From: an uncultured Winogradskyella sp.
Lineage (GTDB): Bacteria; Bacteroidota; Bacteroidia; Flavobacteriales; Flavobacteriaceae
Direction: 5' to 3'
NCBI RefSeq assembly: GCF_947496485.1
Contig: NZ_CANMCZ010000006.1
Location: forward strand, 62,001 to 126,000
Length of the DNA stretch: 64,000 nucleotides
A program made the translations under genes and the position numbers. Positions 54,221 through 62,100 of this stretch are shown piece after piece. Position 1 is the first letter of the stretch, and each line of letters opens with the position of its first letter. The notes beneath the pieces were generated by a model. That model was not told the DNA's origin. It ran no database searches and saw only the letters and a program-made list of their open reading frames with translations.

Positions 54221-55570
54221 TTATTTCTTTTTAGGTCTTGATCTGCCTTCTGGTTGATAGTAATTTGGTGGAAAACCATTCAACTGTCTCCATAATTCAT
54301 AACCAATTGGTACATCTTCTAGTAATGCCATCGTAAATGCGCCTGAGCCAGCTCTAATATCCTTTGGCCATTCGTGATCTTCCTCATCTGGTGCCAAAAG
54401 CACTCTAAATTTTCCATTATCGCTAATAAAATTTTCTATGGCAACAACTTTAGCACCATATGTTCCGTATGATACGTTTGGCCAACCACTAAATATAATT
54501 GCAGGCCAACCATCAAACTGTACTCTGACTTTTTCACCAAGGTGAAGCAATGGTAAATCAATAGGCTCTACAAATGTTTCTACGGCTAGGTCAACTTCGG
54601 CAGGCATAATGCCTACCAAAGCCTCTCCTTCTTTAAATGTCTGCCCTACACCTCCTCTTATAGCTTTATTGATGTAACCATCGTAAGGTGCTTTGATAAA
54701 TCGAAGCTCGTCACGCATCTGGTAATTAGAATATTCATTATCTAATTTAGATACTTGTGCTTCTGTATCAAATTGACTCGACTGTGCTGTAAATTTATCG
54801 CTCTGTGCTTTAGATATCTTATCAGCATAAGAAGCATTAACTCTTGAAATTTCTACCTGAGCGTTAATCACTTCATTTTTACTTGCTAATAATTTATTCT
54901 CTTGTGATATTAATTTAGCTTCCGTTTCCTGAAGCTTTAATCGCTTGTCTTCAACATCTTTAGTAGCTTTAAAACCTTCTGCTTGCAGAGTTACTGTACG
55001 ATCAAATTGACGTTGTGCAATTTGCTTGTTCGTCTTTGCAGCTTCAAGATCTATGCTATCACTTTGAACTTTTAGCTTAGATTGCATTAACTTATTTCTT
55101 GCCTGTTGTAATTTTAGCTGTCTTTCTTGAGAAAGTGCACCAATTTGACGATTCAAAGCTTTTACTTTTTCCCCATATGAACCAACAGATAGTGCTTTAG
55201 CATCTCTTTGTTGTCCTGTACGCTCCACTAAGTTAGGATCAAAATATTCACTCTTAATTTCAGAGATTTTCATAATTGTGTCTCCTTTTGAAACAAAGTC
55301 ACCTTCGCGTACAAACCAATTCTCAATTCTACCTGGTATAGGAGATTGTATGGTCTGTGGTCTTTGTTCTGGTGTGAGTGTCGTCACCAGACCTCTACCC
55401 GTAATATTCTGTGTCCATGGTAAAAACAAAATAATGATTCCGACTACAGCGAACGCACCAAGAAATCTATTAAAGTACATGTAATACCTGCCGTGAAAGA
55501 CACGCTTACCTGACTTTGATTTTGTTATGTCTACCGACTTATTAAGTTGATTATGAGATATATTTAACAT
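54221..55570 (-). CDS. HlyD-family membrane fusion protein
   Basis: The 449-residue protein is a periplasmic adaptor of type I-like exporters. One N-terminal membrane span (about residues 32-51, FLGAFAVVGIIILFLPWTQ) is followed by a barrel/lipoyl half with PIPGRIENWFVREGDFVSKG, a long coiled coil (about 110-285: EKVKALNRQIGALSQERQLK onward) and the second lipoyl half (FIKAPYDGYINKAIRGGVGQ, VGIMPAEVDLAVETFVEPID). It links the ABC protein (12 nt upstream) with TolC (four nt downstream). The substrate of the exporter is unknown. Confidence 0.9.
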   Translation of the reverse strand: MLNISHNQLNKSVDITKSKSGKRVFHGRYYMYFNRFLGAFAVVGIIILFLPWTQNITGRGLVTTLTPEQRPQTIQSPIPGRIENWFVREGDFVSKGDTIMKISEIKSEYFDPNLVERTGQQRDAKALSVGSYGEKVKALNRQIGALSQERQLKLQQARNKLMQSKLKVQSDSIDLEAAKTNKQIAQRQFDRTVTLQAEGFKATKDVEDKRLKLQETEAKLISQENKLLASKNEVINAQVEISRVNASYADKISKAQSDKFTAQSSQFDTEAQVSKLDNEYSNYQMRDELRFIKAPYDGYINKAIRGGVGQTFKEGEALVGIMPAEVDLAVETFVEPIDLPLLHLGEKVRVQFDGWPAIIFSGWPNVSYGTYGAKVVAIENFISDNGKFRVLLAPDEEDHEWPKDIRAGSGAFTMALLEDVPIGYELWRQLNGFPPNYYQPEGRSRPKKK

Positions 55571-55581
55571 GATATTGGTCT

Positions 55582-57243
55582 TTAAATGATTTCACCCTTT
55601 TTTAGTGTAATGACTTCACTACAACTTTGCTCCCAATCATTGTTGCTAATACTTACAACTACCAAAGCCCAAGGATTGGTATCATTTGTAAGGAAAGTAA
55701 TAATACTGTTCACTTCTTCTGGTTCGAAATGCTCTAAAGGATCTTCTAATATTAATATTTTAGGTTTACCAACAATTGCCCTAGCCAAAACGATTTTCTT
55801 AGCTACAGTGAATGATGTTTGTTTGCCTTCAGGATACAAAACCGTATTTAATCCTTGTGGACTCTCTTTAATAAATTCGCTTAACCCAACCTTTTCAATT
55901 GCCCACAGGAGTTGCTCTTCTGATATATTTTCGTTTCCAAAAGTTATATTTTCTTTAATAGTACCTTCAAATGGAGTTTCATCTGCCAGAGATAGCCCAA
56001 GATGCGATCTATAATGATTTAGGTTAATATTCTTCAATGAATATTCGTCAATATAAACACTTCCGGTAGTGGGCTCAATAACACCAGCAATAAGACGTAA
56101 CAAACTCGACTTACCAGAACCACTTTCACCTCTAACCAATATTCTACTTTTTGGTTTAATTTTCAGTGAAACATTCTCAAGAATACTCTGATCTCTTTGA
56201 GGCACCCTGTACGATACATTATCTAACTCTAAACTAAAATTATCTTTAAAGTCTGGCTTATCACCAACTTGCATTTCTAAATCTTTATCTACAACTTGTC
56301 CCATTTTCTCAAGAGAGGTTAAGACGTCATAAAAAGATTCCAATCCTAGTATTAGTTTTTCAACAGAGTTAATAACTAATAGTATTATGATCTCAGCAGC
56401 AACAAACTGCCCAATATTCATTTCTTGATTTAAAACTAATAAGCCGCCTATAAGGAGTAAGCCAGCGGTTACAATTACTTTAAAGCCGATCATTTGAATA
56501 AACTGTATCACAAGAATTCTAAAATGACTTTCTCTAGCGATTAGATATTCATTGACCAAATCATCATTTTTATTGACTGCTAATGTGGTTTTTCCTGATA
56601 ATTTGAAACTTACAACAGCTCTGGCAACTTCTTGAATCCAGTGTGCTACCTTATACTTATGTTTAGACTCTTGTAAACTTGTATCCATGCCCTTTTGAGC
56701 TGTGAATTTAAAGACCACGTATATTAATAGAAGGAGTAAAATTCCGAATGCTATAAAAAATGGATGATAAAATGATAACAATATCAAAGCAAATAATATC
56801 TGCAATACTGCAGATGGAATATCAACTAAAATCTTAGCTAATCCCTTTTGGATATTAAGTGTATCAAAAAAACGATTCGCTAATTCTGGCGGATAGTAGT
56901 TGCGCAATTCATTCATTTTAATTTTTGGAAAACGATAGGTGAATTCAAAAGATGCTCTAGTGAAAATACGTTGCTGAATAGTTTCAATAATTCGCATTTG
57001 CATCAACTGAAGAATACCAACAAAAGCGACTCCGAGAGTCACTAAAATAACCAAGACAATCCAAGATGTGCTCACTTGTGCACCTTGTATTAGATTGATA
57101 ATTGCTTGAATTCCCAATGGTAATGTTAAACCTAAAAGCCCTGAAAAAACAGCATAATAAATAACTTGAAGTAAGTCTTTTTTTTCTAGTTTTAACAAGC
57201 CAACAAGCCTTTCCCAAGGCGACATAATTTCTTTTTTATCCAT
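55582..57243 (-). CDS. ABC exporter protein with degenerate nucleotide-binding domain
   Basis: The 553-residue protein has an exporter-type membrane domain of about six spans (residues about 20-320; LGLTLPLGIQAIINLIQGA, SFYHPFFIAFGILLLLLIYV) and a C-terminal nucleotide-binding domain (about 345-553). Walker A is intact (GESGSGKSS, 372-380). The other key parts are altered: the Q-loop Gln is Ala (about 420), the LSGGQ signature is TSFTV (476-480), Walker B and the catalytic Glu are swapped to Glu-Asp (LILEDP, 500-501), and the H-loop His is Ser (about 531). The protein lacks an N-terminal peptidase domain. It sits six nt after tetR and 11 nt before hlyD, so it is the inner membrane part of a three-part exporter that may not hydrolyse ATP normally. 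Confidence 0.9.
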   Translation of the reverse strand: MDKKEIMSPWERLVGLLKLEKKDLLQVIYYAVFSGLLGLTLPLGIQAIINLIQGAQVSTSWIVLVILVTLGVAFVGILQLMQMRIIETIQQRIFTRASFEFTYRFPKIKMNELRNYYPPELANRFFDTLNIQKGLAKILVDIPSAVLQILFALILLSFYHPFFIAFGILLLLLIYVVFKFTAQKGMDTSLQESKHKYKVAHWIQEVARAVVSFKLSGKTTLAVNKNDDLVNEYLIARESHFRILVIQFIQMIGFKVIVTAGLLLIGGLLVLNQEMNIGQFVAAEIIILLVINSVEKLILGLESFYDVLTSLEKMGQVVDKDLEMQVGDKPDFKDNFSLELDNVSYRVPQRDQSILENVSLKIKPKSRILVRGESGSGKSSLLRLIAGVIEPTTGSVYIDEYSLKNINLNHYRSHLGLSLADETPFEGTIKENITFGNENISEEQLLWAIEKVGLSEFIKESPQGLNTVLYPEGKQTSFTVAKKIVLARAIVGKPKILILEDPLEHFEPEEVNSIITFLTNDTNPWALVVVSISNNDWEQSCSEVITLKKGEII

Positions 57244-57249
57244 GATAAA

Positions 57250-57924
57250 TTATCTCCTAATAGCGTTAATGGTGAGTTCTTTAAAAAAGTCTGTAGGTGT
57301 AACATCCTTATTACAATCAGTTATTGAAATAAAGTGTTCTTTTAAAAAGTGTTGATGCAGAGCTCCTTCTACAATTGTACTTGCTAAACTTGAAGCGAAT
57401 TTATATTTAGGATTGATATTTATAATCATATCTCGCAGTCGCATTATCAAACGCTTATACACTACAAAATAGCCTTCCTTATTTTCAACATCGACCTCCT
57501 TGGTTAAGTAAGATTTTGAGTATTCATTAATGATAATTCTATTAAGAACAACTTCGTTAATATGAGTAAAAGTTACATCTTGTTCAATAGTCTTCGTAAC
57601 CACATCAATAGCTTTAAATAATTGATCTTCCTTATTAGGCATATTAAATGTAGTAAAGACCATTTGATATTCTATCCAAGCCCAATACCAAGAGGTAAGA
57701 TATAGTAATAGCTTATGCTTACTTTCAAAATAACGATAAATAGAACTCTCATTAGAACCTATTTTTACACCAAGCTTTTTAAACGTGAAACTGTCAAAAC
57801 CTATTTCATCAATCAATAAAATACTATGCTCAATAATACGCTTACCCAAATCTGATGATTCAGGATCTTTGATGTAGATTTTATCTGGTACAGATATCTT
57901 TAAATTTGAAAGTAAACTTTTCAT
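57250..57924 (-). CDS. TetR/AcrR-family regulator of the exporter operon
   Basis: The 224-residue protein has an N-terminal helix-turn-helix of TetR type (residues about 30-72): KRIIEHSILLIDEIGFDSFT, FKKLGVKIGSNESSIYRYF and ESKHKLLLYL. The C-terminal ligand domain is helical and contains no motif that identifies the effector. A TTG at 57945 is in frame but overlaps the promoter box, so the ATG at 57924 (MKSLLSNLKIS) was chosen. It is the first gene of the operon with the ABC, HlyD, TolC and perhaps mpl genes, and probably represses its own promoter. Confidence 0.9.
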   Translation of the reverse strand: MKSLLSNLKISVPDKIYIKDPESSDLGKRIIEHSILLIDEIGFDSFTFKKLGVKIGSNESSIYRYFESKHKLLLYLTSWYWAWIEYQMVFTTFNMPNKEDQLFKAIDVVTKTIEQDVTFTHINEVVLNRIIINEYSKSYLTKEVDVENKEGYFVVYKRLIMRLRDMIININPKYKFASSLASTIVEGALHQHFLKEHFISITDCNKDVTPTDFFKELTINAIRR

Positions 57925-57942
57925 GACTAAATTATTTAATTG

Positions 57943-57950
57943 CAAATATA
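57943..57950 (-). promoter_or_regulatory. -7 element of the tetR-exporter operon
   Basis: The minus strand reads TATATTTG, an exact TAnnTTTG match, 18 nt before the tetR ATG. It overlaps the left end of the palindrome at 57949-57965. Confidence 0.55.
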
Positions 57951-57965
57951 ATAGTATTACTATTA
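57949..57965. promoter_or_regulatory. Palindromic operator candidate for the TetR protein
   Basis: TAATAGT-ATT-ACTATTA is a perfect 7-bp inverted repeat with a 3-bp centre. It overlaps the -7 box and the spacer of the tetR promoter, which is where an autorepressing TetR dimer would bind. Confidence 0.5.
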
Positions 57966-58040
57966 ATTTTGCGCATTTAACAATAATTTAGCATTCTATT
58001 AAGCAGAATGTAATTAACAAATAAAATATATGAAGTTAAT

Positions 58041-58994
58041 CTACAGCTTAGAAATTGCTGATTTTTCGTCTTTAAAGACTTGAATTTTAGGCAAACCTGC
58101 TATGGCTTTATCAATCCAATTTAAGGCTTCTGTTTTATTGTCTTTATGCTTATAAATTTGTGCCAATCTATAGTAAGCCCACTCTTTTGGCACTCCATCT
58201 TTTGAAGAATGATTAGATAAGTAAGCTTTAAGGCATTTCTCGCCTTTATCTAATTGCACATTGTAATCTGCGCAGACTTTACCTATTTGATAGTGCATAG
58301 CATTACGTTGAAGTTTTTCATGCCCTTCTTCGAGATTACTAATAGCTTTTTCTGGTTCATTTTGTTCTTCGTAAAAATTGGTCAGCTTTTCATAACATGT
58401 AACTGATCCACCCACTTTTATGGCTAGCTTATAATATTTTTCGGCTAATTCTGGTTCGTCATCGTACTCATAGACATAGCCTTTAGCTAAGTAACCATCT
58501 ACTTTAGATAAGTTTTGCAATTCATTAGCGTATTTTAAAGCTTTAGAATTGCTACCACCTATAATTCCTGGAAGCGACACATACAATTCAACTAAAGCCC
58601 AACGCGCATCGATATGATTTGGGTCTAATTCAGCAGCTTTTAAAAATGCTTGCTTTACATCTCCAATAATTCCTAAGGCTTTGATTTTACTAATGCTTAA
58701 AGCTTTCATTCCTAAAGCACCACCATATTTGTATTGGTAATTGGCATTTTTAGGTTCCTTTTCTGTTAAGGTTTTATATTGCTCAATAGCTTTATCCCAT
58801 TTCTTTTGATGACCATAGGCGTCACCTAAAATTTCGATAGCTTCTTTATCTCCAGGATTTGATTCCAAAAACGTAACCATTTCACTTTGAGCATTTTTAT
58901 ACTCTTTTTCAGCAATAAACTCCTCTGCTTTCTCTTTTGAATTTTGAGAAAAGCATATTGAAGACATTAAAAAAACACATAAAAATCTAATCAT
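58041..58994 (-). CDS. Exported TPR-repeat protein
   Basis: The 317-residue protein has a signal peptide (IRFLCVFLMSSICFSQNS) and then TPR-type helical repeats: KAEEFIAEKEYKNAQSEMVT, AIEILGDAYGHQKKWDKAIE, AELDPNHIDARWALVELYVS, AEKYYKLAIKVGG and YYRLAQIYKHKDNKTEALNW. TPR proteins mediate protein contacts; no enzyme domain is present. The gene is divergent from the alpha-2-macroglobulin-like gene, and both have a TAnnTTTG box in the 150-nt gap between them. Confidence 0.9.
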   Translation of the reverse strand: MIRFLCVFLMSSICFSQNSKEKAEEFIAEKEYKNAQSEMVTFLESNPGDKEAIEILGDAYGHQKKWDKAIEQYKTLTEKEPKNANYQYKYGGALGMKALSISKIKALGIIGDVKQAFLKAAELDPNHIDARWALVELYVSLPGIIGGSNSKALKYANELQNLSKVDGYLAKGYVYEYDDEPELAEKYYKLAIKVGGSVTCYEKLTNFYEEQNEPEKAISNLEEGHEKLQRNAMHYQIGKVCADYNVQLDKGEKCLKAYLSNHSSKDGVPKEWAYYRLAQIYKHKDNKTEALNWIDKAIAGLPKIQVFKDEKSAISKL

Positions 58995-59013
58995 GATTTA
59001 AAGATTTTTTTTA

Positions 59014-59021
59014 CAAAAATA
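59014..59021 (-). promoter_or_regulatory. Candidate -7 element for the TPR gene
   Basis: The minus strand reads TATTTTTG, a TAnnTTTG match, 19 nt before the TPR gene start. A TTTG upstream is 27 nt away, too far for a normal -33. Confidence 0.35.
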
Positions 59022-59097
59022 CAATATAATAACGTTCCGTTTCACTCACAAATTGTTTAACTTCACTCATCCAAATAATATGTTTACTCGTTACTAC

Positions 59098-59105
59098 TAT
59101 TTTTG
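59098..59105 (+). promoter_or_regulatory. Candidate -7 element for the alpha-2-macroglobulin gene
   Basis: TATTTTTG matches TAnnTTTG, 39 nt before the ATG at 59145. No -33 TTTG is seen at the right distance. Confidence 0.35.
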
Positions 59106-59107
59106 GA

Positions 59108-59124
59108 ATACCTTTTGAAGGTAT
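59108..59124. promoter_or_regulatory. Palindrome downstream of the candidate A2M promoter
   Basis: ATACCTT-TTG-AAGGTAT is a perfect 7-bp inverted repeat with a 3-bp centre, covering the predicted transcription start of the next gene. It may be an operator or a 5' hairpin; which protein would bind is unknown. Confidence 0.3.
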
Positions 59125-59144
59125 CTTGTAGAAAATTGATACAG

Positions 59145-62100
59145 ATGAAAAACTATATACATATACTCATGCTAATTTGCTTCGCTTCTTTCTCTAATGC
59201 ACAAAATGATTTTGATAGTCAATGGGAAGCTGTCACCAAGCTTGAAAACGAAGGCTTAACAAAAAGCGCTTCAGATTTAGTTGAAGACATATATGAGTCT
59301 GCCGTTAGCAAAAAGAATAAACAACAACGTATAAAAGCTTTGCTCTACAAAAGCAAATACATGCTAACGCTTGAAGAGGAAGCACAATTAAATGTCGTCA
59401 ACCTATTTAAGTCGGAGATTGAAACCAGCGACATTGTCACTAAACATGTATTAGAAAATATGTTGGCAACAATGTATTGGCAGTATTTTCAGCAAAACAG
59501 GTATAAGTTTTACAACCGGACAAAAACCGAAAGCAAAGTTGATGAAGTTGACTTTAGAACTTGGGATTTAGAGACCTTGTTTAATGAAATTCACGTATAC
59601 TATCAGCGTTCTTTAGAGAATGGTATTTTATTACAACTAGAACCTTTAGATAATTATAAAACACTTATTGTAGAAGCTAAAAATTCTAAAAATTTTCGTC
59701 CAACATTATATGATTTATTAAATCATAATGCCTTAGAATTTTATAAAACTGATGAAAACAGCATCACACAACCTGCTTATAAATTTAGTATTGACACTAC
59801 AAATTTTATTGCTGACAGTGAGCAGTTCATTAATATTAAAATTGCATCAAAAGATTCAACCTCTTTACAACTCAATGCTTTAAAAATCTATCAAAATCTA
59901 TTAAAATTCCATCGCAAAAATAAGGCATCGAAAGCATTTGTTGATGTTGATATTGAACGGTTAAGATTTGTATTTCAACATGCAACTTTTGATAATATTG
60001 AAAGTTTATTTCTAAAAACCTTAAAAACTAAAGCCGAAACTTTAAAATCATCACCTCAGTCTGCCCTTTATAATTTTGAAATCGCTTATCGATATGTACA
60101 ACAAGGTTATGGTTATAGTAGCACTGCATACGATGAAGGAGAAGTTGACGAAACACATCGCTGGAAACTTAAAGAAGCTATTGAACTTTGTAACTCCGTA
60201 ATTGCTGATTATCCTGAAAGCACTGGAGCAAAAAAATGCGAAGGTTTAAAACAAGAAATTTTATATTCTCGCCTAACATTAGAAAGTCTGGAGTTCATTT
60301 CTGTTAACTCACCATCGAGAGTACTGATAACCTATAAGAATCTTAATGCACTCGATTTTAAAATTTATAAAATCTCTAAAAAGCAATTAGAACAATATAA
60401 CAGTTCCTACAGAGCTGATGAAAAGATTAAATTTTTTAAAAAATTAAACGCAGTAGAATCATTCTCAAGCCAATTAAAAACTGAAGATGATTACCAAAAT
60501 CACAGCACAGAAATTGTATTACCAAAATTGCCTAATGGCTTGTATCTGATAAAAGTTGACACGAATTCTGGAGAAAATGTATTTGCAGTCGCGCACTTTC
60601 AGGTTACCGATTTAGCCTTAATTGAAAGCACAGAAAATAATACGCATAATTATCAATTGATTAACCGAAATAATGGGAAACCAATCGTGGATGCAAAAGT
60701 TGAATTATCATACACCCAAAATAATTACAATCAACGTTGGAAGAAAAACTTTGTTACTGATCGTTATGGTAAATTTCAATTCAAAAAAGACAATAACCGC
60801 TACAGAAATGTTGAAATAAAGGCTAATTATAAAGATGATACTGGCTACTTTGGCGACTATTATATTAATAGGAAATACGAGCAGAATCCTAATAACGATA
60901 CCCAATATACCTCATTCTTATTTACAGATAGAAGTATTTACAGACCAGGACAAACGGTTTACTTTAAGGGTATTGCAACACAATCTAAAGATGGTAAAAC
61001 AGAAGTTAATGCTGACAACGAAGCCAAAATAAGACTCAAAAATGTAAATGGTGAAGTCGTTAGCGAACTACTTCTAAAAACCAATGAATTTGGGTCTGTA
61101 CACGGAGAATTCATTTTGCCAAACGATGGCTTAACAGGTAACTATACCATAGATATGTTTTGTGGTAATTATGGCTATGCCTACATTTCGGTTGAAGAAT
61201 ACAAACGTCCAAAATTTAAACCAGAATTTCAACCGATTACCGAAACTTTTAAAGTTAATGACAGCATCACTGTTAACGGAACAGCAATTGCTTTTGCTGG
61301 TAGTAACATTACTGATGCTAAGGTGGTATATCGGGTAAAACGTCAAGTACAATATCCTAGTTGGTACTACTGGAGACGTCCTTATTTTAATTCTGAACCA
61401 CAAGAAATTACTTTTGGTGAGACTAAAACGAATAACAAAGGAGAGTTTGAAGTCACTTTTAAAGCGATTCCAGATGAAAGTGTCTCTAAAGAAAATCTCC
61501 CTGTTTTTAGATACGAAGTTACTGCAGATGTCACAGATATAAATGGTGAGACCAGAACGGCTACAACCACAGTAAATGTTGGTTATCATGCAATGACTGT
61601 TCGTATCGTTGCACCAGATATGATTGATAAATCAAAAAAGGAAGTTGAAATATCACTCATATCTAAAAACCTTAATGGGCAGGATGTAACAGCTAAAGGC
61701 ACACTAAAAATCTATAAACTCAACGCACCAAATACGGTTTTAAAAAACAGGTCTTGGCGTGCTCCAGATTATCAAGTCATATCTAAGGAAAAGTTTAAAG
61801 CTTTATTCCCTCACGAAGCATATGAAGATGAAGGTCTCATCACTAATTGGGAAAAAGGAGATGAAGTTTTTAAAACAAATTTTGATACTGAAAAAAGTAA
61901 AACCATAACGATAAAGAAGCTTAAAAAATGGGATTCTGGTAAATACATTGTTGTTTTAGAAAGCGAAGACAAATTTGGACAAGCCATAAAAGATGAAGCC
62001 TACACCTCATTATTTAGTGCTGATGATAAAATGGTTGCAGACTCTCAATTATTTGAAGCTCAATTAGACAAAGGTAGTTATGACATTGGTTCAATGGCTA

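Noticed and set aside
61131..61589. 152-codon minus-strand frame opposite the alpha-2-macroglobulin gene
   Set aside because: The plus-strand frame is continuous and carries family motifs on both sides; the antisense protein has no domain.
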